Shown here piece by piece: positions 9,112 to 17,922 of a DNA stretch of 64,000 nt (positions within the stretch are counted from its first letter, which is position 1; each line of letters begins with the position of its first letter). The stretch lies in the NCBI RefSeq assembly GCF_027925145.1, contig NZ_AP027130.1, forward strand, positions 620,001 through 684,000, written 5' to 3'. The DNA comes from Thermodesulfomicrobium sp. WS (GTDB lineage Bacteria; Desulfobacterota; Desulfovibrionia; Desulfovibrionales; Desulfomicrobiaceae). The notes under the pieces are model-generated. The model was given only the letters and a program-made list of their open reading frames with translations, was not told the DNA's origin and did not search any database. The translations under genes were made by a program, and so were the position numbers.

Positions 9112-10029
9112 TTATCCTTTGTAGATCTTGGGGTTGAGATAGTCGCGCAGCCAGTCGCCCAAAAGATTGATGGCGAGGATGAGCACCACCAGGGCGATGC
9201 CTGGAAAGAGGGTGATCCACCACGAACCGCTGAAAATGTAGTCAAAGCCAGCCTTGATGAGGGAGCCCAGGCTCGGCCGGGTCACGGGCATGCCGAGGCC
9301 GATGAAGGACAAGGCCGCTTCGGACATGATGGCGTTGGCGACCTGCACGGTGGAGATCACCAAGACTGGGGTCATGGTGTTGGGCAGAATATGGCGCCAC
9401 ATGATGCGACTGGTGGACAGTCCCCCCACGCGCGCCGCCTCCACATATTCTTTCTTCTTTTCCGCGAGGACCGAGGCCCGTACGGTGCGGGCGTACTGCG
9501 GCCATTCCGCCACGCCGATGATGACGATGAGCAGGGGAATGGCGAGGCGCTCATAGGTGCCCATGCCAAATGCGGACTGAAAGATGGCGCCGAAGAAGAT
9601 GGCCACCATGTAGGTGGAGAAGGAGAGCTGCACATCCGTCATCCGCATGAGGAAGGCGTCGAGTTTTTTCCCGAAATAGCCTGCGGCCATGCCTACGAGG
9701 ATCCCCAGGGCGGCCTGGAGGACCACGGCGCCGATGCCGATCACGAGCGAAACCCGCATGCCGTAGAGCATGGTGGAGAGCATATCACGGCCCTGGGTGT
9801 CGGTGCCGAGGAGGAAACGTGCGTCCCCGCCGGCCATCCAAATGGGGGGGATTTCGCTGTCTAAGATATCCACGGAGGAGGGATCGTAGGGATTGTAGGG
9901 GGCAATCCATGGGGCGCCCACACTGACGACGAGGAGGATGAGAAGGACGACCGCACTGCCCACCGCCAGGGGGTCCTGGAGAAAGGAATGGACGAGAAGA
10001 GATCGCCGCAGCCGTTGCCACCAGCCCAT
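9112..10029 (-). CDS. dppC: Peptide/nickel-type ABC transporter permease DppC
   Basis: Inner-membrane permease of 305 residues with about six membrane segments. It has an N-terminal helix preceding a periplasmic stretch (the OppC-N region) and the permease loop EAARVGG facing the ATPase. The first segment lies near residues 20-40. The ATG shares one base with the dppB stop (TAATG) and GGGGAGGAAA precedes it, so the two permeases are translated in a fixed ratio. It pairs with DppB to form the channel. Confidence 0.94.
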   Translation of the reverse strand: MGWWQRLRRSLLVHSFLQDPLAVGSAVVLLILLVVSVGAPWIAPYNPYDPSSVDILDSEIPPIWMAGGDARFLLGTDTQGRDMLSTMLYGMRVSLVIGIGAVVLQAALGILVGMAAGYFGKKLDAFLMRMTDVQLSFSTYMVAIFFGAIFQSAFGMGTYERLAIPLLIVIIGVAEWPQYARTVRASVLAEKKKEYVEAARVGGLSTSRIMWRHILPNTMTPVLVISTVQVANAIMSEAALSFIGLGMPVTRPSLGSLIKAGFDYIFSGSWWITLFPGIALVVLILAINLLGDWLRDYLNPKIYKG

Positions 10030-11006
10030 TATTTCCTCCCCGCGATACGGATCATGGGATTGACCAGGCCGTAGATGAGATCCACCACCGTGTTCACCAC
10101 CACAAAGACAAAGCCGACGAACACCATGTAGGCTACCGTGAGCGAGGTGTCGGCGCGGTTGATGGATTCAATGAACATGGAGCCCATGCCCTGCCAATTG
10201 AACACGGTCTCCGTGAGGATGGTGAAGGCGATCATGGTGCCGAGCTGCACACCGCCCACGGTGATGACCGGAAGCAGGGTGTTCTTGAAGGCGTGCACCA
10301 AGAGGATGCGCCGTTCGCGCAATCCTTTGGCGCGGGCGAATTTGATGTATTCGGCTTCGAGCACCTCTTTCATCTCCGCCCGAATGAGGCGGATGAAAAG
10401 CGGCAGCATGATGGAGGACAGGGCGATGCTCGGCAAGATGATGTGGAGCAGCCCGTCCGCGGTGACCAGCCCGGACTGCCAGCCGGGAAAAATCTCCACC
10501 AGTTCTCCGCGCCCGTAAGCGGGCAGCCAGCCGAGTTGCACCGAGAAGACGTAGATAAGCAAAATGGCTGTCAAAAATACCGGAATGGAGACCCCGACGA
10601 TGGACGCCCCCATGCATATCCGTGAGAGCCAACTGGTGGGCTTGACCGCGGCGTAGATGCCAATGGGCACGGAAAAGACGATAACGATGATGGAAGCGAC
10701 GAACACCAACTCCAAGGTGGCGGGCGCCTTGCTCAAAATGACTTCCATGGCCGGGCGTTTGAAGTAGAATGAGTTGCCCAGGTCTCCATGGACGGCGTTT
10801 GTGACGAAGCGCGCCCACTGCACCACAAAGGGGTCGTTGAGCCCCAATTGCTGGCGCAGGGCTTCCCGTTCAGTCTCGGAGACCGAAATGCCCGTGAGCT
10901 CACGAATGGGGTCCCCTACGGACTGCTTGATGCTGAAGCCCAGGACGCTGATGACCAGCATCACGAACATGGCTTGAACAATACGGCGGATGGCGAAAGC
11001 AAACAT
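10029..11006 (-). CDS. dppB: Peptide/nickel-type ABC transporter permease DppB
   Basis: Inner-membrane permease, 325 residues and about six membrane segments, with the N-terminal hydrophobic helix (IRRIVQAMFVMLVISVLGF) and the DppB-type ATPase-contact loop EYIKFARAKGL. The family includes dipeptide, oligopeptide, glutathione and nickel permeases; substrate cannot be deduced. It starts 60 bases downstream of dppA, with a stable hairpin between them, and ends in a one-base overlap with dppC. Confidence 0.94.
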   Translation of the reverse strand: MFAFAIRRIVQAMFVMLVISVLGFSIKQSVGDPIRELTGISVSETEREALRQQLGLNDPFVVQWARFVTNAVHGDLGNSFYFKRPAMEVILSKAPATLELVFVASIIVIVFSVPIGIYAAVKPTSWLSRICMGASIVGVSIPVFLTAILLIYVFSVQLGWLPAYGRGELVEIFPGWQSGLVTADGLLHIILPSIALSSIMLPLFIRLIRAEMKEVLEAEYIKFARAKGLRERRILLVHAFKNTLLPVITVGGVQLGTMIAFTILTETVFNWQGMGSMFIESINRADTSLTVAYMVFVGFVFVVVNTVVDLIYGLVNPMIRIAGRK

Positions 11007-11020
11007 AGTCGTGATAGGGC

Positions 11021-11046
11021 GGGCCTGGGAGAAATCCCCCAGGCCC
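11021..11046 (-). other. Intercistronic hairpin between dppA and dppB
   Basis: A perfect 9-bp inverted repeat (GGGCCTGGG / CCCAGGCCC, 8-base loop) sits in the 60-base gap after dppA, with no T-tract behind it. Hairpins like this after binding-protein genes commonly protect the upstream mRNA and keep the binding protein more abundant than the membrane parts. That role here is inferred. Confidence 0.7.
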
Positions 11047-11066
11047 CGAGTGTCACAGGGGTGGAG

Positions 11067-12617
11067 TTATTCCATGATGAGGTCCCCAAAGTAGGGGAAG
11101 TCCATCACGTTGACGATTTTGTCGGCGTTTTTGAGCTTGGGCGAGCAGCCCCAGGAGAGCATCTGCCAGTGCAGCGGAATGAAGGCTGCGTCGTTGTAGA
11201 GGATGGCCTCCACCTCCTGGAGCATCTTGGCGCGTTTTTGCAGGTCGGTTTCCTTGTTGGCGGCCATGGTCAGCTCGTCCACCTTGGGATTGCAGTAGTT
11301 GGCGGAATTATACTGGCCTTTGCCGGTTTCCTTGTTGGGACACATGTTGAGGTACTCGAAGAAGTTGGCGGAGTCTTCCGTGTCCGAGTGCCAACCGATC
11401 ATCTGGATATCCGCCACCTGGGCATCGAACTGGTCCCAATACTGGGCCTTGGGCATGGTCTTGAGCTCTACCTTGATGCCGATTTTGGCGAGCATCCCCA
11501 CCACGGCCTCGGCGATCTTCTCGTCGTTCACGTAGCGGTTGTTGGGAGCGATCATGGAGACCGTGAAGCCCTTCTCATATCCGGCTTCCTTCATGAGGGC
11601 CTTGGCCTTTTCCAGGTCGTAGCGGGGGGTGAGGGCCGGATTGTAGCCGGCGTAGCCTTCTGGCGAGTTTTGGCCCGCGGCCTTGGCGCGGCCTTTCATG
11701 ATCTGTTTGACGATGCCTTCGTTGTTGATGGCCAGGTTGAGGGCGGTGCGCACCCGCACATCCTGGAATTCCGGCCGGCGTTTCATATTGGCCTGCAGGG
11801 TGATGATGCGCGTGCCGTCCATGGTGATGAGCTTGGCGTTTTTGGCAGCCTCGATGCGGTCGTAGTCCTGAGGCGGCACCGGTGCGATGAAGTCCACGTC
11901 CCCTGCCAAGAGTGCAGCCACGCGAGTGGCGTCTTCGGGGATGGGAGTCAGGATGATCTCGTCGATGTTGCCGCTCTTCTTGTCCCAATAGTCGGCGAAA
12001 CGTTTGAGAATCCACTTCTGTCCAGGCTCGCGCAGAGTCACAGTGAAGGGGCCGGTGCCGGACTCGTGCTCATTGGCAAAGGACCACTCGGTTTTGACGA
12101 TGGCGTCTTTGGGTTTACCTTTCTCATCTGTGCCCGTGTAGAACTTGGAGTCCATGGGGAAGATGTAGGTGGCCATGTTGAGGAGCAGGCCGTAGGGCTC
12201 GCGGGTGGAGATATCCACCGTGTACTTGTCCACCGCCTTGGCCGAGAAGCCTTCGAAAAGGCCTTTGAAGTCCGTGCTCCGGAGGAGTCGATTCAGCGTC
12301 CAGACCACGTCCTCGGCGGTGAGTTCGTTGCCCGAGTGGAATTTGACCCCGTGGCGCAGATGGAACCGCATGGTCAAAGCATCGATGCGCTCCCATTTTT
12401 CCGCCAGGCGTGGCTCGAACTGCATGTCCTGAGTCCAGCGCACCAAGGGGTCGAAGACCAGGTGCGAGTACTGGAGCATGCCGCCGGAGAGCTGCACATG
12501 GGGATCCATGGATACTGGGTCCGAGTCCAGGGCCAGCCGGAGCACTTTGGGGGCGGCCATGGCCGGCGATACGGCAAGAAGCATCGCCGCCAACAGCAAA
12601 AGGGGGAACCGTCGCAT
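11067..12617 (-). CDS. dppA: Periplasmic solute-binding protein, family 5 (DppA-like)
   Basis: Extracytoplasmic receptor of the importer, 516 residues. The N-terminus is a classic signal peptide (MRRFPLLLLAAMLLAVSP, cleavage likely after AMA near residue 21) with no lipobox, so the mature protein should be free in the periplasm. The body has SBP-family-5 features such as LRLALDSDPVSMDPH, RLAEKWE and FHLRHGVKFHSG. Family members bind di- or oligopeptides, nickel chelates, glutathione or opines; no residue seen here decides between them. AGGAGG precedes the ATG. It leads the operon. Confidence 0.93.
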   Translation of the reverse strand: MRRFPLLLLAAMLLAVSPAMAAPKVLRLALDSDPVSMDPHVQLSGGMLQYSHLVFDPLVRWTQDMQFEPRLAEKWERIDALTMRFHLRHGVKFHSGNELTAEDVVWTLNRLLRSTDFKGLFEGFSAKAVDKYTVDISTREPYGLLLNMATYIFPMDSKFYTGTDEKGKPKDAIVKTEWSFANEHESGTGPFTVTLREPGQKWILKRFADYWDKKSGNIDEIILTPIPEDATRVAALLAGDVDFIAPVPPQDYDRIEAAKNAKLITMDGTRIITLQANMKRRPEFQDVRVRTALNLAINNEGIVKQIMKGRAKAAGQNSPEGYAGYNPALTPRYDLEKAKALMKEAGYEKGFTVSMIAPNNRYVNDEKIAEAVVGMLAKIGIKVELKTMPKAQYWDQFDAQVADIQMIGWHSDTEDSANFFEYLNMCPNKETGKGQYNSANYCNPKVDELTMAANKETDLQKRAKMLQEVEAILYNDAAFIPLHWQMLSWGCSPKLKNADKIVNVMDFPYFGDLIME

Positions 12618-12653
12618 AGGGAACCTCCTGCAAGGGGTTATTGTGTGGGGCGG

Positions 12654-12688
12654 CCCATCCGCCCCGTCCAGCCGGCAAAGCGGATGGG
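12654..12688. repeat. Inverted repeat upstream of dppA
   Basis: CCCATCCGC and GCGGATGGG form a perfect 9-bp inverted repeat with a 17-base spacer, 37 bases ahead of the dppA start and about 110 bases ahead of the divergent flavoprotein gene. It could be an operator or an RNA stem in the dppA leader; nothing visible decides. Confidence 0.5.
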
Positions 12689-12795
12689 GGAATTAGCCAA
12701 ATTGCGCCGTCAAGGCAACTATGGCATGTTTTGCGAGGTGCCCCATTGGGATCACTGCGTGTGTGGAATCGTCATCAACCATGAGGAGTGGAGGT

Positions 12796-13401
12796 ATGTA
12801 CGCAGTCGCTGTGAATGGGAGCCCCCGGAAGGGGGGGAATACGGAAATCTTGTTGCGTCATGTGCTCGAACCCTTGGCCGAGGCCGGCTGGGAGACTGAG
12901 CTGATTCAGGTGGGCGGGCAGAAGATCCGCGGGTGTCAGGCCTGCTACCAATGCTTTGAACGCAAGGATGGGGCCTGCGCCTTCCGTGATGACGTCTTTG
13001 CCGAGATCATGCCCAAGCTCTTGCGCGCCGATGCCATGATCTTGGGATCGCCCACCTATTTTACCGATGTATCGGCGGAGATGAAGGCCCTTCTTGACCG
13101 TGCTGGCCTGGTGGCCATTGCCAACGACCGCGCCTTCAAGGGCAAGATCGGCGCCGCAGTGGTGGCGGTGCGCCGGGGCGGCGGTACGCATGTTTACGAC
13201 ACCATCAACCACATGTTCCTGATGAACCAGGTGATCGTGCCCGGGTCCTCCTATTGGAACTTGGGCTATGGCCGCAACAAGGGCGAGGTCCTCTCCGACG
13301 CCGAAGGGCTGGCCAACATGCGCAACCTCGGCCAGGTCATCGCCTGGCTTGGGGCAGCCATTGCCCCGCACCGGGAGCAGTTCCCGGTGCTGAAGCTCTA
13401 G
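12796..13401 (+). CDS. NADPH-dependent FMN reductase/iron-sulfur flavoprotein-like protein
   Basis: A 201-residue flavodoxin-fold protein of the NAD(P)H-dependent FMN reductase family. The FMN phosphate loop is NGSPRKGGNTE at the N-terminus, and a compact cysteine set (Cys47, Cys50, Cys53, Cys61 in CQACYQCFERKDGAC) resembles the cluster region of iron-sulfur flavoproteins of anaerobes. The start at 12796 is fixed by GGAGG immediately upstream; longer frames lack a site. It is the only plus-strand gene in the first 26 kb, divergent from dppA and convergent with the molybdoenzyme pair. It probably passes electrons from NAD(P)H or ferredoxin; partner unknown. Confidence 0.88.
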   Translation: MYAVAVNGSPRKGGNTEILLRHVLEPLAEAGWETELIQVGGQKIRGCQACYQCFERKDGACAFRDDVFAEIMPKLLRADAMILGSPTYFTDVSAEMKALLDRAGLVAIANDRAFKGKIGAAVVAVRRGGGTHVYDTINHMFLMNQVIVPGSSYWNLGYGRNKGEVLSDAEGLANMRNLGQVIAWLGAAIAPHREQFPVLKL

Positions 13402-13411
13402 CAGGCACCGG

Positions 13412-13437
13412 GTTCCGCCTCCGTTTGGGGGCGGAAC
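13412..13437. terminator. Hairpin between convergent genes
   Basis: GTTCCGCC and GGCGGAAC form an 8-bp stem in the 39-base gap between two converging genes. There is no strong T-tract on either side, so it is at best a weak bidirectional terminator. Confidence 0.5.
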
Positions 13438-13440
13438 AGT

Positions 13441-13899
13441 TTAGGATGCCGATTTCTTTTTTTCAAAGCGCAGGGCATGGGTCGTGCATGAGGTCACACA
13501 TGCAGGAAGCAGTCCTGAGTCCAACCGGTCCATACAGTAGTCACATTTTCCAACTACATTGCGTTCTTCGAAATACACTGGAATATGCCATGGGCATGCT
13601 TCGATGCATTCCTTGCAGCCGATGCAGATGTCCGTTTGCACGTAGACGAGTCCGTCAGACTCCCGTTTGGTCATGGCTCCAGTGGGACAGGCTTCCACGC
13701 AATTGGGATTTTCGCAGTGGTAGCAGCTGCGAAATGCGGTGCGGATGACGACCTTGCCGTCTTTGAGTTCTGGTCCGCAACTTGTCTGCATCGCGTATTT
13801 GATGCCAATGGGCAGATCGTTTTTCACCTTGCAATGGACCTCGCACGCCTTGCAGCTGATGCAGCGATCCTTGTTGAGTTTCATGACGTAGATGCTCAT
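13441..13899 (-). CDS. Four-cluster Fe-S electron-transfer subunit (PsrB/PhsB/DmsB-like)
   Basis: Electron-transfer partner of a molybdopterin oxidoreductase, 152 residues. Four [4Fe-4S] cysteine groups are visible: CISCKACEVHC (Cys13 to Cys23), CYHCENPNCVEACP, CIGCKECIEACP and CDYCMDRLDSGLLPACVTSC, the arrangement of PsrB/DmsB-type subunits but on a short frame. The ATG at 13899 overlaps the stop of the molybdoenzyme gene (ATGA), so the two are translated together. No PsrC/DmsC membrane anchor follows, so where the electrons come from is unclear; the divergent flavoprotein is one possibility. Confidence 0.92.
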   Translation of the reverse strand: MSIYVMKLNKDRCISCKACEVHCKVKNDLPIGIKYAMQTSCGPELKDGKVVIRTAFRSCYHCENPNCVEACPTGAMTKRESDGLVYVQTDICIGCKECIEACPWHIPVYFEERNVVGKCDYCMDRLDSGLLPACVTSCTTHALRFEKKKSAS

Positions 13900-15998
13900 A
13901 TACTGCCCTCCACTTTGCGCACGCGCACGAAATGTTCCTGGAGGCTTAAGCCACTGCCGCCCTTGTCCCACAGTTCCAGTCCTCCAGGCATGCAGCGATT
14001 GTCGGCCGCCCCTTTGCCATACGCCCGGGATTCCACGGGGAGTTGGTGTCCAAAGCCATGCACCATGAAGAGGGCCTCTGGATGGATGCATGGGGTGACC
14101 AGGGCGCGCAGGCGCTGGACCGCACCGGTTTTGGCGATCACTTCCACAAGCTCGCCGTCGGCAATCCCCAGGGCCGCGGCCCGGTCGGTGTGGATCCAGG
14201 CGCGGTTTTCGGGCATCTGTTCTGCCAGGAGGGGGTTGTTGACGGTATGCCCTTGGGTGTGCACCCCCACGCGGCCAAAGGTCACGCGGAACATATCATC
14301 ATCCGGCGGGGCAGCGGGGGACTGGTACGGTACCAGGGTCGGCTGTCCGGCCTTGGCCCATTTGCCGCTCACCATTTCGAGCTTTCCCGAGGGCGTGGGA
14401 AGCGTCACCTGCGCTATTGGCCGGTACAGAGGCGCGTCGGCCAGCTCCACGAAGCCTTTGGCCGCGAAGTCCGCCATGGTGACGCCGGTGCCTTCCAATT
14501 GGTAGTCCCAGATGTCCTCGATGCGGGAAAAGGAAAACCCGGAAAGCTTCAGGCGCCGGGCCAGGCCGCAGAGGATTTCCCATTCGGCCTTGGAGTCGAA
14601 GGTGGGCTCTTGGGCGCGGCGGCGCACGAAGAACTGCGGTTTGAGGCCGGACTTGCTGGCAATGATGCTCTCGCGCGCCAGGTAGGTGGAAAGGGGGAGC
14701 ACCACGTCGGAATGCCACGCCGTATCGGACCAGGAGAAGGTAATGCTCACCAACAGATCCAAGCCTTCCCATTTGCGTTGGACTGCCTCTGGGTCTGGCA
14801 GGGCCATGAGCGGATCGTGGCGGAAGCAGAGGTACGCCTTGACCGGATAAGGGTCGCCGGTGGCGATGGCGTCGTAGGCCAGGTTGACGAGGCCAGGGCC
14901 GGCATCGAATTGGGGGTACTTCCAGCCCACGCCGTCGGCGCGCTTCTCTTCCGGCTTGGGAAAGAGGTCCACCAATTTTTTCAGTCCCTTGCGGCCGACG
15001 TCCTTGGGGGTGTTGGCAAAGGGCAGCCCGCCTTTGGCGCCAATGGACCCGAGCAGGGCATTGATGATGTAAGCGGTGCGGCTCACCTGGAAAGAATCGT
15101 TGTAGCGGGCCACCATCCAGCCAGGGTGCCAGATGACGCTTGGGGCTGCGGCGGCCAGCTCCCGGGCAAAGGCCACTATGTCTGCCGCCGCCACCCCGCA
15201 CTCCGCCGCGGCCCATTGCGCCGTGTAGGGTTGGATAAAGGCACGCAGCTCGTCGAAGCCCGTCACGTATTCTCCAACGAACGCCTCGTTGAAGAGGCCT
15301 TCCGTGATGAGGGTATGGATGACCCCGAGGTTGAAGGCGTAGTCGGTCCCGGGGCGGATGAGGAAGAAGCGGTCCGCCTTGCTTGCCGTGATGGTGCCGC
15401 GGATATCGATGACCGTGAGTTTCGCCCCGGATTGCATGCCGTCCAAGACGGCGTTGACTTCCGCGACGTTGATGGCCTCCATGATATTGCGGGTCTGGAG
15501 GATGATGTGTTTGGCGTTTTTGAAGTCGTAGACCACCATCTTGCGTCCGATGCCCATCACGGATTGCGCGCCGTGCTGGACGTTGCGGGCGCAGGAGACG
15601 TCGTGGTTGCAGTAGTTGGGGGATCCCAGGGCGCGGAGAAACGCCTGATGCAGATCCACGAAAGGACCGCCGCGATCGGACCAGAGCACGGACCTGCCGC
15701 CGTACTGGCCCATGATGGATTCCAGACGTCCGGCCACGTAGTCTAGGGCCTCATCCCAGGAGACCGCCCGCCATTTGCCTTCTCCCCGGGCGCCGGTGCG
15801 GATGAGAGGGGTCTGGGGTTTTTCCGGGTCCCGCTCCAGGGCAATGCCTGCCGCGCCCCGGGCGCACAATGCCCCTTTGAGGGCGCTATGGGGGTTGCCT
15901 TGAATGCGCACGGCCTTGCCGTCGCGCACGTCCACTTGGATGGGGCAGCGCACGGTGCACATGCCGCACACACTGTACACAGAGGTGGTTGCTGTCAT
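13896..15998 (-). CDS. Molybdopterin oxidoreductase catalytic subunit, PsrA/PhsA-like, without Tat signal
   Basis: Catalytic Mo/W-bisPGD subunit of 700 residues in the DMSO-reductase superfamily. The [4Fe-4S] cysteines are Cys11, Cys14, Cys18 and Cys45 (CGMCTVRC and LCARG). The probable metal ligand is Cys136 in NHDVSCARN, like polysulfide and thiosulfate reductases. The protein starts directly at the cluster domain: there is no twin-arginine signal, so it should be cytoplasmic, unlike periplasmic PsrA/PhsA. GGGAGAAG precedes the ATG. The gene is followed only by the Fe-S subunit. The substrate cannot be assigned; sulfur-compound reduction is just one option. Confidence 0.88.
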   Translation of the reverse strand: MTATTSVYSVCGMCTVRCPIQVDVRDGKAVRIQGNPHSALKGALCARGAAGIALERDPEKPQTPLIRTGARGEGKWRAVSWDEALDYVAGRLESIMGQYGGRSVLWSDRGGPFVDLHQAFLRALGSPNYCNHDVSCARNVQHGAQSVMGIGRKMVVYDFKNAKHIILQTRNIMEAINVAEVNAVLDGMQSGAKLTVIDIRGTITASKADRFFLIRPGTDYAFNLGVIHTLITEGLFNEAFVGEYVTGFDELRAFIQPYTAQWAAAECGVAAADIVAFARELAAAAPSVIWHPGWMVARYNDSFQVSRTAYIINALLGSIGAKGGLPFANTPKDVGRKGLKKLVDLFPKPEEKRADGVGWKYPQFDAGPGLVNLAYDAIATGDPYPVKAYLCFRHDPLMALPDPEAVQRKWEGLDLLVSITFSWSDTAWHSDVVLPLSTYLARESIIASKSGLKPQFFVRRRAQEPTFDSKAEWEILCGLARRLKLSGFSFSRIEDIWDYQLEGTGVTMADFAAKGFVELADAPLYRPIAQVTLPTPSGKLEMVSGKWAKAGQPTLVPYQSPAAPPDDDMFRVTFGRVGVHTQGHTVNNPLLAEQMPENRAWIHTDRAAALGIADGELVEVIAKTGAVQRLRALVTPCIHPEALFMVHGFGHQLPVESRAYGKGAADNRCMPGGLELWDKGGSGLSLQEHFVRVRKVEGSI

Positions 15999-16179
15999 GG
16001 GCTTCTCCCGCGTTGACGCGTTGCACGAGCAGGCGAGACCGAAAGATCCCGGCCAACGGATTTGGTCCCTCTCTTTAGCTCCAAGGTCCGTTTTTCCGCA
16101 AGGGGCGGCGGGGAGGTGGCGTCTGGTGATCGGTGAAGGCGTGCGGAAAGTAGGGAGTCAAAAGTCCTCCCGGTAGATA

Positions 16180-17754
16180 TCACGCCAAGGCCACCTCCCA
16201 GCCCACGATCTGGCGTTTTGCCGTGCTGAACTCCACGCCCACCTCGATGACGGTGATCCCCGGGGCGCGGTATTTGGCGGCGTAGTTTTTGGCCCGGAGC
16301 TGGGTAAGGGCTGCGCCGGTGGGGGCTTCGCCGTCCACCACTTTGAATTCGAACACCCAGACGGTGTGTTCGTAGCGTACGGCAAGGTCGCAGCGGCCAT
16401 GGGAGCTTATGTCCTCGGGGATGATGGAAAGCCCCAGGGAGGCCAGGTGGCTGTAGAAGACGCTGGCAAAATAGCCCTCGTACTGGGCGATGGGGCTTTT
16501 GCGGTACCAGTCCGCCGGGATGCTCGCAAAAAGGCGCTGGAAATGCCCGTGCACGGCCTCGGTGTCGCCTTGGGCCAGCCAGTCGTAGAGGTCGAGCCCT
16601 GCTTCCCGCACCCGGGTCGGCGCAGGCAGCCAGGCGGTGAGCAGGGCCTCGTTGAGGGCGGTGCGGACTTCGTGGTTGGGCACCCCAAGAAAGTACGCCG
16701 GCCCGGCAGGGGTGGGTCGGGAAGCGTGAATGGTGAGGTATCCGGTCTGCCAGAGCAGGGCCTCGGGCTCGATGCGGTCCACGTCGAAGGCCGAAAGCAG
16801 GGCCTCGCTGGCATAAAGGCGCTCGAGACGCGGGGTGAAAAACTGGTGGCGCATGAGCCACTCTACGAGAAAGGTGGGCGTGGCGGTCTCGAACCACCAG
16901 GCGCGAAATTCCCGTTGGCGCAGGAGCAGCAGCACATCGAAGGGATTGTAGACGCTCGCTTCGCTTCCCCAGCGGTAGCCGTTGTACCAGGCGCGCACTA
17001 TTTCCCGGGAAAGAGGCTGGCCGTCTTGGGCGGCCGCGGCGAACTCCGGGGCAAAGACCGTGTCCAGATCGTCTTCAGTGTAGCCGCAAATGGTGGCCAC
17101 CGAGGCATCCAAGGTAAGGTCATAGAGGTTGTTGAGCCCGGAAAAGAGGCTCACCTTGCTGAACTTGGAGACTCCGGTCAAAAACACGAAGCGCAGGTCC
17201 GCATCCCGGCCCTTGAGCACGGAGTAGAGGTTGCGCAGTCCCTCGCGCATGGCCCGCGCCGTGTCTGGATCGGTGAGGTTGTCGAGGATGGGTTTGTCGT
17301 ATTCATCGACGAGCACCACGGCCTGGCGCTTGTGCTTCTCCGCTGCACGGGTGATGAGCTGACCGAAGCTGCCAGAGGTGTCGTCCAGGTCATCGAGCCC
17401 CACCTGAAGACGCTCGGCGTTTTCGCGCAGGATGCCGCGGATACGGCGGTCCAAATCCGCCCGGCACTCCAATCGGCCCTCGGCAAAGCTGATGCGGATC
17501 ACCGGATGGCGCGAATCCCAATCCCAATGCTCTTGGAGATAGAGGCCGGTGAAGAGCTCCCGGCTCCCGGCAAAGGCCTCGGCCAGGGTGTCGAGAAACA
17601 GGGATTTGCCGAAACGCCGGGGGCGGGAGAGAAAATAGTAGCCGCCGTCTTCGGCGAGCCGTGCCACGAATGGTGTTTTGTCCACGTAGTAGCAGTGTTC
17701 GCGCCGGATCTTGGCAAAGGTCTGGATGCCGATGGGCAGTTTCTTGCGCTCCAT
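16180..17754 (-). CDS. AAA-ATPase-like and PD-(D/E)XK nuclease-like domain protein
   Basis: A 524-residue protein of the widespread AAA-ATPase_like/PDDEXK_9 (DUF1703) family. The N-terminal part begins IGIQTFAKIRREHCYYVDKT and has an ATPase P-loop in SRPRRFGKSL (residues 43-52) and a Walker B VVLVDEYDKPI. The C-terminal part has the nuclease-like core: GRCDLAV supplies the Asp and VFEFKVV the Glu-x-Lys pair. Such genes occur singly and patchily in anaerobes and archaea and their role is unproven; defence or mobile-DNA functions have been suggested. It has its own candidate promoter and is not coupled to either neighbour. Confidence 0.88.
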   Translation of the reverse strand: MERKKLPIGIQTFAKIRREHCYYVDKTPFVARLAEDGGYYFLSRPRRFGKSLFLDTLAEAFAGSRELFTGLYLQEHWDWDSRHPVIRISFAEGRLECRADLDRRIRGILRENAERLQVGLDDLDDTSGSFGQLITRAAEKHKRQAVVLVDEYDKPILDNLTDPDTARAMREGLRNLYSVLKGRDADLRFVFLTGVSKFSKVSLFSGLNNLYDLTLDASVATICGYTEDDLDTVFAPEFAAAAQDGQPLSREIVRAWYNGYRWGSEASVYNPFDVLLLLRQREFRAWWFETATPTFLVEWLMRHQFFTPRLERLYASEALLSAFDVDRIEPEALLWQTGYLTIHASRPTPAGPAYFLGVPNHEVRTALNEALLTAWLPAPTRVREAGLDLYDWLAQGDTEAVHGHFQRLFASIPADWYRKSPIAQYEGYFASVFYSHLASLGLSIIPEDISSHGRCDLAVRYEHTVWVFEFKVVDGEAPTGAALTQLRAKNYAAKYRAPGITVIEVGVEFSTAKRQIVGWEVALA

Positions 17755-17786
17755 GGAAAGGCCTCCTGGCGGTCAGGATGGAAAAA

Positions 17787-17815
17787 AGAGTAGCGCGAGG
17801 AGCGCGGGGAGTCAA
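17787..17815 (-). promoter_or_regulatory. Candidate promoter for the AAA-ATPase/nuclease gene
   Basis: On the minus strand TTGACT and TACTCT are 17 bases apart, 33 bases before the ATG at 17754. The -35 box matches at 5 of 6 positions and the -10 box at 3 of 6. Confidence 0.35.
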
Positions 17816-17922
17816 AAGCGACGGGGTGTCTCCAGGGGGCTCGCAATGGGGGCAGGGGGGCCAAACTTGCCGGGAGGGTATCCTCCGTGGGGATCCCTCT
17901 CCGGGGCAGGCGTGGGAATTGC

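Noticed and set aside
13896-15998. Naming the molybdoenzyme thiosulfate or polysulfide reductase
   Set aside because: Similarity to PhsA/PsrA is general; without Tat signal and anchor the substrate cannot be assigned.
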